DNA of 64,000 bases, from contig JABFQZ010000025.1 of assembly GCA_013141435.1 (NCBI GenBank), positions 37,063-101,062 of the forward strand, in the 5' to 3' direction. The stretch comes from Ferruginibacter sp. Lineage in GTDB: Bacteria; Bacteroidota; Bacteroidia; Chitinophagales; Chitinophagaceae. Both the position numbers and the translations under genes were made by a program. Shown piece by piece: positions 55,533 through 63,980 of this stretch. The notes below the pieces were generated by a model. It was not told where the DNA came from and made no database searches. It saw only the letters and a program-made list of their open reading frames with translations. How positions within the stretch are numbered: the first letter of the stretch is position 1; each line of letters starts with the position of its first letter.

Positions 55533-55548
55533 CCGAATTATGTTTCGG
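55533..55548. promoter_or_regulatory. Candidate HipB operator
   Basis: CCGAA and TTCGG are inverted around TTATGT, just after the predicted transcription start and 17 nt before hipB. Another CTTCGG lies at 55471-55476, next to the palindrome AAGTATACTT (55465-55474), upstream of the promoter. Confidence 0.45.
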
Positions 55549-55564
55549 TTTTATAAACAACAAA

Positions 55565-55798
55565 ATGGTCGAACTATCAAAATTAGGAGCACAAATAATG
55601 GCTCGTAGAGAGCAACTAAGACTTACTCAGCAAGATGTAGCAACAATTGTTGGCTTAAGCGATGCTACTATAAGATTTATAGAAAAAGGAAAAACTGGCG
55701 TATCTATTAATAATTGGCTTAAAGTAGTTCACACAGTAGGATTAGATATAAACTTAACTACCAAAAAAATGAGTAATGAAGCAAGGAAAAGTATATAA
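55565..55798 (+). CDS. hipB: HipB-like helix-turn-helix antitoxin/repressor
   Basis: 77 residues from the ATG at 55565 (MVELSKLGAQIMARREQLRL); an earlier frame start would add a leader overlapping the promoter. The Xre-type HTH is RLTQQDVATIVGLSDATIRF with the continuation EKGKTGVSINNWLKVVHTVG. By family it binds operator DNA and represses the operon with its partners. It overlaps the next gene by 23 nt. The C-terminal tail (LTTKKMSNEARKSI) is short. Confidence 0.85.
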   Translation: MVELSKLGAQIMARREQLRLTQQDVATIVGLSDATIRFIEKGKTGVSINNWLKVVHTVGLDINLTTKKMSNEARKSI

Positions 55799-56096
55799 CA
55801 ACAATACGCTTGCTGGTACTATTTCAAAGTTAGACAATGCTACCTACACATTTGAATACGAAGATGCATATTTTACCGATAATACAAAACCAGCAATAAG
55901 CTTAACCTTACCAAAATCGGAAAAAAAATATGCTTCTGCTGTCTTATTTCCGTTTTTTTTTAATTTATTGAGCGAAGGAAGTAATAAAAAACTACAGAGT
56001 ATTTTTTTAAAAATAGATGAAGAAGACCATTTTTCATTTTTACTAAAAACAGCCGCACACGAAACTATAGGAGCTATAAGAGTAGAAGAATTATAA
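55776..56096 (+). CDS. hipS: HipS-like protein (HipA N-terminal subdomain)
   Basis: 106 residues, matching only the first subdomain of HipA kinases: KVYNNNTLAGTISKL, YTFEYEDAYFTDNTKPAISLTLP, LFPFFFNLLSEGSNKKLQSI and ETIGAIRVEEL. In the enterobacterial HipBST system this separate protein is the antitoxin that blocks the kinase HipT. The 23-nt overlap with hipB and 10-nt gap to hipT support a naturally split, co-translated system, and HipT has its own proper N-terminus, so it is not a broken hipA. Confidence 0.82.
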   Translation: MKQGKVYNNNTLAGTISKLDNATYTFEYEDAYFTDNTKPAISLTLPKSEKKYASAVLFPFFFNLLSEGSNKKLQSIFLKIDEEDHFSFLLKTAAHETIGAIRVEEL

Positions 56097-56106
56097 TAAA
56101 TACAAT

Positions 56107-57123
56107 ATGCTACAATTAAATATTTGCCCAAGCACATTGAAAGAAGGCTATACCAGCTATAGCCCTATTGCTTTGCGCCAATTATTTAATGGCAAAAAAG
56201 TATCACACTTATTAAAATATAGTATTACCGATGCAAAAAAGGAACTACGAAAAGTATTAATCGAAAACCGTACTAGAATATCTATATCGGGAGTGCAAGA
56301 AAAATTTTCGCTAAAGTTGCAAAAAAGAGAATTGGAACTTACAGATAAAATGGGCGAATATATATTAAAACCAATACCAACCGATTTAGACAATGTAGAA
56401 TTTGCACCAGCAAATGAGCATATAACCATGCAAATAGCTGCACAAGTGTATAAGCTTAATGTAGCTAAAAATGGGTTAATATTTTTTGCAGATAATGAGC
56501 CTGCATACATTACAAAAAGGTTCGATATTATGCCTGATGGTAACCGTTGCCTTAAAGAAGATTTTGCTAGCTTACTACAAAAAACAAGCGAACACACCAA
56601 TAGCAAAAATTATAAGTACGAAAGCAGCTATAACGAAATGGCAAAAGCAATTGATATATTTTTACCAGCTCCTATGATAGCCAAAGAAAATTTATTTAAA
56701 TTATGTGTATTTAATTATTTATTTAGCAATGGAGATGCACATTTAAAAAACTTTTCGGTAATAGATTATTATCAAGACGGACACTACCAACTAGCACCAG
56801 CATACGATTTATTGTGCACAAGGTTGCATATACTCGATAGGGATTTTGCATTAACAGACGCACTATACGATGGGGATCATATTCACCAAAGTTATGCCCA
56901 TTATGGGTTTCATGCATACGAAGATTTTTACGATTTTGGCATAAAAATAGGATTAGTACCCAAGAGAATTCTACAATTTCTGCAATTGTTTTTATCAAAA
57001 TCATCAGAAGTAGAAACTTTAGTAGCTAAATGTTTTTTGCCCGAAGATTTAAAAAATGAATACCTAAAACTATACAACGTTAAACTAAAACGTTTAAAAA
57101 TTAGTTTTACCAATAAAATATAG
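56107..57123 (+). CDS. hipT: HipT-like Ser/Thr kinase toxin
   Basis: 338 residues, the HipA-family kinase core without the first N-terminal subdomain. The Gly-rich loop holds a Ser-Ile-Ser motif (Ser59, Ser61 in RISISGVQEKFSL), equivalent to the autophosphorylated SIS motif of E. coli O127 HipT. The ATP lysine is Lys88 (EYILKPIP), catalytic Asp210 and Asn215 are in NGDAHLKNFS, and the Mg-binding Asp234 is in PAYDLL. HipA-family kinases phosphorylate aminoacyl-tRNA synthetases (GltX; TrpS for HipT) and stop growth. The target here is unknown. Confidence 0.85.
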   Translation: MLQLNICPSTLKEGYTSYSPIALRQLFNGKKVSHLLKYSITDAKKELRKVLIENRTRISISGVQEKFSLKLQKRELELTDKMGEYILKPIPTDLDNVEFAPANEHITMQIAAQVYKLNVAKNGLIFFADNEPAYITKRFDIMPDGNRCLKEDFASLLQKTSEHTNSKNYKYESSYNEMAKAIDIFLPAPMIAKENLFKLCVFNYLFSNGDAHLKNFSVIDYYQDGHYQLAPAYDLLCTRLHILDRDFALTDALYDGDHIHQSYAHYGFHAYEDFYDFGIKIGLVPKRILQFLQLFLSKSSEVETLVAKCFLPEDLKNEYLKLYNVKLKRLKISFTNKI

Positions 57124-57135
57124 TTTCTATTGCAT

Positions 57136-57143
57136 TACATTTG
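57136..57143 (+). promoter_or_regulatory. -7 box (TACATTTG)
   Basis: An exact TAnnTTTG match 22 nt before the start of the next gene, showing it is separate from hipBST. Confidence 0.45.
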
Positions 57144-57164
57144 CAACAAAATATTTTTTAAAAA

Positions 57165-58178
57165 ATGAGATTTTTTTTTGCTATTTTCTTTACTGTTTTT
57201 TCATTTTATGGCAATGCTCAAACTCCTAATTTTGTAATAAAAAACATAAGCCTTCCTTCCGAAATTTCGTATTACGACAACCAGTTTTCGGGGCTTTATA
57301 TACAGCAAAACAAATTGTTTTTAATGAGCGAAAGTAGGCTACAAGATAATGCAGAAGCTAAATTATATGCCATAAATTTAACAGATATTGATCGTAAAAT
57401 CATAGATACTTCCTTTATATTACCATACAAAAAATATAAAATAAATAATTTGCAACCCTTGCGTAAACTTATGCTAGACCATGGCGATGATTACGAAGGA
57501 TTAGAAGCAATTGTAATAGAAAATAACGATGTTTATTTAACCGTAGAAACAGCCACACCATCTAATAACTGCTATCTTTTAAAAGGTGTATTAACCGACA
57601 CTGCAGTAGAAATGGACTTAAAAGTATTGATACCATTACCAAAGCCAATTGCAAATGATGGGTCGCATATATACAATGCAGGTTTTGAAGCAATGACAAT
57701 GATAGACAAAACCCTATTTACATTTTTTGAATACAATTCTTTTCCGAAAGACAATTTGGTTATTGGCACAAAAATAATGTCCTATTCCAATGTTTTTTTT
57801 CAATTACCTACTATTACCATCTTGCCATTTAGAATTACAGATATTACAAAAACAAGTAAAAATAATTATACAGCCATAAATTATTTTTTTAAAGGTGGTG
57901 GCGATGATGCAATTTACAGAGTACCAAAAAGCGATACTCAAAACGATAAACTAATAAGAGATACAGCAGGCTATAAAAGCTACTGTAGGCTTGTAAATAT
58001 TAGCTATAAAAAAGGCAAATATATATGGAAACCACTGTGGGAGTTCCCTGTACAATATATGAGTTACAATTGGGAAGGCATTGCTGCTTATAAAAATGGA
58101 TATTTTTTAATGAATGACAAATACACTCCAGCAAGACCATATAAATCAACATTGCTTTTTTTAGCACCTCCAAATTAA
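57165..58178 (+). CDS. Secreted propeller-like protein (esterase-like phytase/SdiA-regulated type)
   Basis: 337 residues with a signal peptide (about 1-18, FSFYGNAQ). The body is beta-rich with repeated blade-like segments and the acidic motifs DYEGLEAIVIENNDVYLTVE, YNAGFEAMTMIDKTLFTFFE and YNWEGIAAYKNGYFLMNDKY. These Glu-Gly/Glu-Ala repeats recall the phytase-like esterase propeller (PF13449) or the SdiA-regulated propeller family. No catalytic residue can be named. It is not an obvious part of the hip locus. Confidence in the family is modest. Confidence 0.55.
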   Translation: MRFFFAIFFTVFSFYGNAQTPNFVIKNISLPSEISYYDNQFSGLYIQQNKLFLMSESRLQDNAEAKLYAINLTDIDRKIIDTSFILPYKKYKINNLQPLRKLMLDHGDDYEGLEAIVIENNDVYLTVETATPSNNCYLLKGVLTDTAVEMDLKVLIPLPKPIANDGSHIYNAGFEAMTMIDKTLFTFFEYNSFPKDNLVIGTKIMSYSNVFFQLPTITILPFRITDITKTSKNNYTAINYFFKGGGDDAIYRVPKSDTQNDKLIRDTAGYKSYCRLVNISYKKGKYIWKPLWEFPVQYMSYNWEGIAAYKNGYFLMNDKYTPARPYKSTLLFLAPPN

Positions 58179-58184
58179 TAATGT

Positions 58185-58200
58185 TAATGTTTAAACATTA
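58185..58200. promoter_or_regulatory. 16-nt perfect palindrome upstream of the AraC-type gene
   Basis: TAATGTTTAAACATTA is fully self-complementary and ends 34 nt before the -7 box of the regulator gene. It may be an operator, or a small hairpin ending the upstream gene. Confidence 0.5.
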
Positions 58201-58234
58201 TTACTGTTACTTTTTTCATTAAAATTTTCTTTCG

Positions 58235-58242
58235 TAATTTTG
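58235..58242 (+). promoter_or_regulatory. -7 box of the AraC-type gene (TAATTTTG)
   Basis: An exact TAnnTTTG match nine bases before the ATG at 58251. The transcript would be nearly leaderless. It also rules against the GTG at 58242 as start, since that base triplet overlaps the box. Confidence 0.55.
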
Positions 58243-58250
58243 TGGTATTA

Positions 58251-59195
58251 ATGAGTACAACCGAAAACGATATTTTAACACTAGCACAAAAACAACCATT
58301 TTTGTATAACGAATTGGAATTGCTATTTGCTACCGATAAAAGCGTACCAGGCTCTATCCAATACAGTATCAAAAGATACAAAAGATTACCACAATGGTCT
58401 GTAGATGATATGGGGGTGTTGGAATACATATTTGAAAAAAACAACCCAGCACAAAACAAACTTAATTTAAAATTTTGCGTAAGTGGCAATGTTTATTGCA
58501 AACAAAAACAAACAGAATGCAACAACTGTAATCTCAATGGAGTTGCCAGTTGCTCCGAAAAGGTAGATAGTATCGATATTTTAGAATTTAGTTTTACACC
58601 CTCTTATTTGCAACAGTTTGCAAAAGCTACCAAAACTAACAATACTTTAACTGAGCAGGTTTTTTCATTTACACATACAAATTCGTTTAGCAAAACATTG
58701 CCATTATGTAGCAAAACTAGAATGGCAATAGAATCTTTACTAAACCACACATATAGCGATACCTTAGCCAATATTTTTGTAAATGCACAAATGCAAATTT
58801 TACTTTTGTATAGCTCCGACTGTATGCTTGGTCATAAATTAGAAACTACATTTGCTTGCAAGTTTTTGGCAAATGAAGATGATAGACAAAAAATTATTAA
58901 TGCAAGAGAAATATTATTGCAACATATTGGCGAACCAATAACCATAAAAGCCCTTAGCCGAAAAGTAGCTATAAACGAATGTTATTTAAAGAAAGGGTTT
59001 AAAGAAATTTTTGGCACTACCATTTTCGATTTTTACCAAAGCCAACGTATGGAGCATGCCAAGTATTTACTCTACGAAAAAGGCTTAAGTGTAACCAACG
59101 TTTCCGATTTATTAGGATACTCCTCTATTTCGCATTTTAGCACAGCTTTTAAAAAACAAACAGGTATAAAACCTTGCGAATTATTGTTAAGATAG
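58251..59195 (+). CDS. AraC-family transcriptional regulator with Cys cluster
   Basis: 314 residues. The C-terminal domain (about 215-314) has the two AraC helix-turn-helix units: ITIKALSRKVAINECYLKKG FK and LSVTNVSDLLGYSSISHFST AFKKQTGIKP. The N-terminal effector part has five cysteines at 76, 83, 90, 93 and 101 (C-x6-C-x2-C-x7-C from 83), suggesting a metal or redox centre. The protein lacks a signal peptide. The upstream palindrome could be its own site. Regulated genes unknown. It is isolated between a secreted-protein gene and ileS. Confidence 0.85.
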   Translation: MSTTENDILTLAQKQPFLYNELELLFATDKSVPGSIQYSIKRYKRLPQWSVDDMGVLEYIFEKNNPAQNKLNLKFCVSGNVYCKQKQTECNNCNLNGVASCSEKVDSIDILEFSFTPSYLQQFAKATKTNNTLTEQVFSFTHTNSFSKTLPLCSKTRMAIESLLNHTYSDTLANIFVNAQMQILLLYSSDCMLGHKLETTFACKFLANEDDRQKIINAREILLQHIGEPITIKALSRKVAINECYLKKGFKEIFGTTIFDFYQSQRMEHAKYLLYEKGLSVTNVSDLLGYSSISHFSTAFKKQTGIKPCELLLR

Positions 59196-59329
59196 TAATT
59201 TACCTAAGTTTTTTTCTAAATTTCCATTCCAATATCTAAACTTCAAACTTCAAAAAAATATACTTTTATAACAACATTTGTGATGCCAATATGCTAAACA
59301 TAACGCATATTTTCGTTAAAAAATAGCCG

Positions 59330-59337
59330 TACCTTTG
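59330..59337 (+). promoter_or_regulatory. -7 box of ileS (TACCTTTG)
   Basis: An exact TAnnTTTG match 25 nt before the ileS ATG. Confidence 0.55.
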
Positions 59338-59362
59338 CCTACAAAAAAATAACCAAAAATAG

Positions 59363-62300
59363 ATGAGTGTGGCATATAAAACATACGGACAGCTTAACCT
59401 TCCAAACATAAGCGAAGAAATATTACAACTTTGGAAAAGCACAAAAGCATTTGAAAAAAGTGTAGAATTAAGAGATGGTAAAACACCCTTTGTATTTTAC
59501 GAAGGACCACCAAGCGCTAATGGCATACCTGGCATACATCATGTAATAAGCCGTACTCTAAAAGATTTGGTATGTAGGTACAAAACCATGCAAGGTTTTC
59601 AGGTAAAACGAAAAGGTGGTTGGGATACACACGGCTTGCCTATAGAGCTTGGAGTAGAAAAAATGCTTGGTATAACTAAAGAAGACATAGGTACAAAAAT
59701 ATCGGTAGAAGATTACAATAAAAAGTGCAGAGAAGTAGTAATGCAGTTTAAAGATAAGTGGGACGATATTACTCAAAAGATGGGCTACTGGGTAGATTTA
59801 AAAAACCCTTACGTAACTTTTGAAAATAAATACATAGAAACACTTTGGTGGTGCCTTAGCCAATTACACAAAAAAGGCTTTTTATACGAAAGTGTAAGCA
59901 TACAACCATACTCTCCTGCTGCAGGCACTGGTCTTTCATCGCATGAGCTTAACCAACCAGGTACTTATAAGGATGTAAAAGATACAAGTGCAACAGTAAT
60001 GTTTAAAGTTCAAAGCTCAAAGTTCAAAGTTGAAGGTGAAGTTTTCTTAATGGCATGGACAACAACTCCTTGGACACTGCCATCAAACCTTGGCTTAACT
60101 GTAGGGCCAAACATTGAATATGTATTGGTACAAACATTTAACCCATATACTCATTTGCCCAATAATATTATTCTGGCAAAAAACCTTGTAACTAGGTATT
60201 TAAAATCCGAAAATGAAAATAGTGATTTTGATGCCTATCAAAAAGATGGAAAAAATATTCCATGGAAAATCATAACATCATTTAAAGGGAGTGAATTAGA
60301 AGGAATACAATACGAGCAACTTTTACCAAGTGAAGCTAACACAATAGAAAAAATACAAGAAATAACTCCTGGTGCTCAACCATTCCGTGTAATACTTGGC
60401 GATTTTGTAACCACCGAAGACGGTACGGGTATTGTACATACAGCACCAGCATTTGGAGCCGATGATTATAAAGTAGGTAAAAAAAACAACTTAGGTATTT
60501 TAACACTAGTAAATAGAGAAGGGAAATTTGTAGAAGGAATGGGAGAATTTAGTGGTCGATTTGTAAAAAACTACAAAGATGATAAAGATTATGCCGATGT
60601 AAACGTAGATATATCGGTAAAACTAAAATACGAAAACCGAGCATTTAAAGTAGAAAAATACGAACACAGTTACCCACATTGCTGGCGTACCGATAAACCC
60701 ATTATTTATTATCCGTTAGATGCTTGGTTTATAAAAACTACAGCAGCAAAAGATAAAATGGTGGAGCTAAACAAAACCATTAATTGGAAACCTGCAAGTA
60801 CAGGTACTGGGCGCTTTGGAAACTGGTTAGAAAATATGGTAGATTGGAACCTAAGCCGTAGCCGCTTTTGGGGTACACCATTGCCAATTTGGAAAACTGA
60901 AGATGCCGAAGAGGAAATATGCATTGGCAGTATTGCAGAATTAAATAATGAAATAAAAAAAGCTGCGGAATTATTGGGTGGCGAAACCAATAAACATTAC
61001 CTGCACAAAGGTATATTGGATTTGCACAAACCTTATGTAGATGATATTATACTTGTATCGGCAAGTGGCAAACCAATGAAACGTGTGCCAGATCTTATTG
61101 ACGTTTGGTTTGATAGCGGCGCTATGCCTTATGCCCAATGGGGATTACCAGATGCAAGTAGCAATGAATATGGCGAACTAAGTACCGAAAACTTTTGGAA
61201 ATATCATGCAAAAGATAAAAATTCGGAATTATATGGTGGTGTAGAAAATGCAGCATTCCCTGCCGATTTTATAGCCGAAGGAGTAGATCAAACAAGAGGT
61301 TGGTTTTATACCTTGCATACACTAGGTACATTGTTATTTGATAGTGTGGCTTACAAAACCGTAGTAAGCAACGGTTTGGTGTTGGATAAAAATGGTATTA
61401 AAATGAGCAAACGATTGGGCAATATTGTTGACCCATTTGCTACAATAAATTCGTATGGTGCCGATGCTACTCGTTGGTATTTAATAACCAATGCAAGCCC
61501 ATGGGATAGTTTAAAGTTTGATGAAGCAGGTATTCAAGAAATACAACGAAAGTTTTTTGGTACACTTTATAATACGTATCAATTTTTTGCATTATATGCT
61601 AATGTAGATTCATTTACATTTAAAGAAAAATATATACCTGTAAACGAACGACCAGAGATAGACCAATGGATATTGTCTTCTTTAAATAGTTTGATAAAAG
61701 ATGTAACAGAAAATTTTGATGCATACGAACCTACACAAGCAGGCAGAGCAATTGAAGAGTTTGTGGATAGTTTATTGAGCAATTGGTATGTACGCTTGTG
61801 TCGTCGTCGTTTTTGGAAAGGCGAATACGAGCATGATAAAATAGCTGCTTACCAAACTTTATATGAGTGTTTGGAAACAATTAGTAGATTGATAGCTCCA
61901 ATAGCACCTTTTTTTGCAGATTGGTTGTACAGCAACCTAAATAATATAAGTGGTAGAATGGAAGATGCATCTGTTCATCATAGTTTGTACCCTGTTTCTG
62001 ACTCAACTGTAATAAATGCAGCTTTAGAAAAAAGAATGCAGTTAGCACAAGATGCTTCTTCGTTGGTATTATCGCTTCGCAAAAAAGTAAATATAAAAGT
62101 GCGACAACCACTACAAAAAATATTTATACCAGCGCAAGATGCCGAAATGGTTACTAATATAAAATTAATAGAAGATATCATAAAAACCGAAACCAATATC
62201 AAAGAAATAGAAATATTAGCTGCTGACAATGATTTTATTCGTAAAAAAGCAAAAGCAAATTTTAAAACTTTGGGCAAACGCCTTGGTGCAAAAATGAAGT

Positions 62301-62773
62301 GGGCATCTGCGGAAATAGCCAAAATGAATGACGATACAATTTCAAAAATACAAAAAGGTAATTTTATACTAAAAGATGAAAGCATAGCGAAGGATGATGA
62401 ACAAATTGTTTTAAATGCCGATGATATTGAGATAATAACAGACGAAATACCAGGATACGAAATTGCAATTAAAGGTACTTTAACTGTGGCATTAGATATT
62501 ACTATTACAGATCAGCTACAAAAAGAAGGAAATGCCCGTGAGTTTGTAAACAAACTCCAAACAATAAGAAAGGAGAGTGGTTTTGAGCTTACAGATAGGA
62601 TTGCAGTACAAATAAATGAAAATAAGGCAATGTATGCATCAATAATAGAATATAAAGCGTACATTTGCGCCGAAATATTAGCAGATTCTATTGATTTTGT
62701 TCCTCAAAATATTGGTGGTACACAAATTGAAATAAATGAATGCATGCTTAATGTTATTGTTATAAAAAAATAA
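59363..62773 (+). CDS. ileS: Isoleucyl-tRNA synthetase, type 2
   Basis: 1136 residues. The HIGH-equivalent motif is NGIPGIHHV in EGPPSANGIPGIHHVISR, and GWDTHGLPIE follows. The editing domain begins around TTTPWTLPSNLG and includes TGIVHTAPAFGADDY. The class I motif is KMSKR (GIKMSKRLGN), and the anticodon-binding domain and a long C-terminal extension follow. The length and KMSKR form place it in the eukaryote-like IleS2 group, known for reduced mupirocin sensitivity. At residues about 213-225 a repeat-encoded stretch (FKVQSSKFKVEG) is inserted. It is 10 nt before the next gene. Confidence 0.95.
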   Translation: MSVAYKTYGQLNLPNISEEILQLWKSTKAFEKSVELRDGKTPFVFYEGPPSANGIPGIHHVISRTLKDLVCRYKTMQGFQVKRKGGWDTHGLPIELGVEKMLGITKEDIGTKISVEDYNKKCREVVMQFKDKWDDITQKMGYWVDLKNPYVTFENKYIETLWWCLSQLHKKGFLYESVSIQPYSPAAGTGLSSHELNQPGTYKDVKDTSATVMFKVQSSKFKVEGEVFLMAWTTTPWTLPSNLGLTVGPNIEYVLVQTFNPYTHLPNNIILAKNLVTRYLKSENENSDFDAYQKDGKNIPWKIITSFKGSELEGIQYEQLLPSEANTIEKIQEITPGAQPFRVILGDFVTTEDGTGIVHTAPAFGADDYKVGKKNNLGILTLVNREGKFVEGMGEFSGRFVKNYKDDKDYADVNVDISVKLKYENRAFKVEKYEHSYPHCWRTDKPIIYYPLDAWFIKTTAAKDKMVELNKTINWKPASTGTGRFGNWLENMVDWNLSRSRFWGTPLPIWKTEDAEEEICIGSIAELNNEIKKAAELLGGETNKHYLHKGILDLHKPYVDDIILVSASGKPMKRVPDLIDVWFDSGAMPYAQWGLPDASSNEYGELSTENFWKYHAKDKNSELYGGVENAAFPADFIAEGVDQTRGWFYTLHTLGTLLFDSVAYKTVVSNGLVLDKNGIKMSKRLGNIVDPFATINSYGADATRWYLITNASPWDSLKFDEAGIQEIQRKFFGTLYNTYQFFALYANVDSFTFKEKYIPVNERPEIDQWILSSLNSLIKDVTENFDAYEPTQAGRAIEEFVDSLLSNWYVRLCRRRFWKGEYEHDKIAAYQTLYECLETISRLIAPIAPFFADWLYSNLNNISGRMEDASVHHSLYPVSDSTVINAALEKRMQLAQDASSLVLSLRKKVNIKVRQPLQKIFIPAQDAEMVTNIKLIEDIIKTETNIKEIEILAADNDFIRKKAKANFKTLGKRLGAKMKWASAEIAKMNDDTISKIQKGNFILKDESIAKDDEQIVLNADDIEIITDEIPGYEIAIKGTLTVALDITITDQLQKEGNAREFVNKLQTIRKESGFELTDRIAVQINENKAMYASIIEYKAYICAEILADSIDFVPQNIGGTQIEINECMLNVIVIKK
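60005..60034 (+). repeat. In-frame AGTTCAAAG-type repeat inside ileS
   Basis: The text is built of AAAGTTCAAAG / AAAGCTCAAAG units, coding FKVQSSKFKVEG. Similar intergenic text (AAACTTCAAACTTCAAA) lies at 59236-59254 before ileS. Nothing of this kind is expected in the enzyme family here. Confidence 0.65.
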
Positions 62774-62782
62774 CGAAAAGTT

Positions 62783-63829
62783 ATGGCAACAAAGAAACCA
62801 GCTGCAAAAGTAGCAGCAAAAAAGCCAGTGGCTAAAAAAGTAGTAGTTGCAAAAAAAGCAACACCTGCAAAAAAAGTACTTGCACCTGTAAAAAAAGTAG
62901 CCGCTACAGTAAAAAAGGTAGCTGTTGCAAAAAAGCCTGTGCCATCTAAAAAAATAATTGTGGCAAAGAAGGCAGCAGCAGCTCCTAAAAAACCAACGCC
63001 TACAAAAAAAGTAGTTGCAAAAAAAGCAACACCTGCTAAAAAAATAGCAACACCTGCCAAAAAAATAGCAACACCTACTAAAAAAGTATTACCTCCAGCA
63101 AAAAAAGTAGCTTCAAAAGGTGTGGCAAAAAAAGCAGTAAAGCCAGTAGTTCTAAAAAAATCTGTTACACCTATAATACAACCAAAAAAATTGAGTAAAA
63201 AAATCGAAGAGAAAAAAGTAGTCGTAAAAGTTTCAAAAGTGGAAATTAAACCTATAGCTAAGCCAGATCACTTAAAAGCCTTGGCAAAAGCAGTAGCCGA
63301 TAAAAAAGTTAAAGATAAAGCTAGGGCTATACCGAAACCAGAAACAAAAAAACCTTTGGTAATGCCAAAAATAAATTCTACAGTTTCTCGTAAATACGAA
63401 CCAGATTTTACAAAATCTGTTTTAGATAAAATTACAGTGGACCGTGGAGCCGAAATTGTAAAATATAATGATGCTGACCTAGCAGAATTTAAAGAACTAA
63501 TTCAAAGAAAACTAGGCTCTGCCAAAAAGGAATTAGCTTATTTACAAGGATTACTTACTCGTAAAGATGATATGGGTGGCGATGATGGCGATGGTCGTTA
63601 TATGACAATGGAAGATGGAAGTTTGAGTATGGAGAGAGAACAACTTAGCCAAATGGCTAGTCGCCAAATTACATTTGTAGATCATTTGGAAAAAGCACTT
63701 ATACGTATCGAAAACAAAACCTATGGTGTGTGTAGAGTTACTGGTAAATTAATAGATAAAGCAAGATTACGTGCAGTACCTCATGCCACTTTAAGTATTG
63801 AAGCAAAAATGAATGGTGGCAATAAGTAA
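62783..63829 (+). CDS. Lys/Ala-rich histone H1-like tail fused to DksA/TraR-like domain
   Basis: 348 residues. Residues 1 to about 165 are very rich in Lys, Ala, Val and Pro (PAAKV, AKKVVVAKKATPAKKV repeats), like a histone H1 tail, and should bind DNA or RNA. The C-terminal 120 residues are a DksA/TraR-like coiled-coil and finger: LGSAKKELAYLQGLLTRKDD, RQITFVDHLEKALIRIENKT and YGVCRVTGKLIDKARLRAVPHATL. Only one Cys of the usual four-Cys finger remains, so zinc binding is unlikely. DksA-type proteins act in the RNA polymerase channel with ppGpp. It starts 10 nt after ileS and is co-transcribed. Confidence 0.8.
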   Translation: MATKKPAAKVAAKKPVAKKVVVAKKATPAKKVLAPVKKVAATVKKVAVAKKPVPSKKIIVAKKAAAAPKKPTPTKKVVAKKATPAKKIATPAKKIATPTKKVLPPAKKVASKGVAKKAVKPVVLKKSVTPIIQPKKLSKKIEEKKVVVKVSKVEIKPIAKPDHLKALAKAVADKKVKDKARAIPKPETKKPLVMPKINSTVSRKYEPDFTKSVLDKITVDRGAEIVKYNDADLAEFKELIQRKLGSAKKELAYLQGLLTRKDDMGGDDGDGRYMTMEDGSLSMEREQLSQMASRQITFVDHLEKALIRIENKTYGVCRVTGKLIDKARLRAVPHATLSIEAKMNGGNK

Positions 63830-63859
63830 AAAATTAACGAACATAAACAAATAATTTCT

Positions 63860-63980
63860 ATAATCTAAAAAATGGGTATAATACTGAAAAATAGTTGGTA
63901 AAATCCTCTAGAACTCAATGTTTTTATCAGTCTTGAAAGAAGTTTAGTGAAAGTCGTTTCACTAAACTTCTTTTGTATAT
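63860..63980. repeat. Dispersed ~120-bp structured repeat, copy B
   Basis: This is homologous to 43951-44075. Its 3' part is a near-perfect hairpin: GAAGTTTAGTGAAA (63939-63952) pairs with TTTCACTAAACTTC (63957-63970) around GTCG, and three further A-T pairs extend it. It follows a coding gene, as does copy A. A short TTTTG after the stem allows a terminator role. Confidence 0.7.

Noticed and set aside
55776..57123. hipS and hipT as one hipA gene broken by a frameshift
   Set aside because: hipT has its own ATG with a family-like N-terminus (CPSTLKEGYTSYSP) and the SIS loop typical of split systems. hipS ends with a natural stop after a complete subdomain.
62704..63060. Phe/Ala-rich 118-residue frame opposite the Lys-rich tail
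   Set aside because: It is the complement of AAA/GCA codon runs, which read as Phe/Cys/Ala, so it is a composition artefact.
62783..63120. Possible CRISPR-like or tandem-repeat array (AAAAAAGTA / GCAACACCTGC units)
   Set aside because: The repeats are in-frame codons for Ala-Lys-Lys-Pro motifs of a coding gene, with irregular spacing and no spacers.
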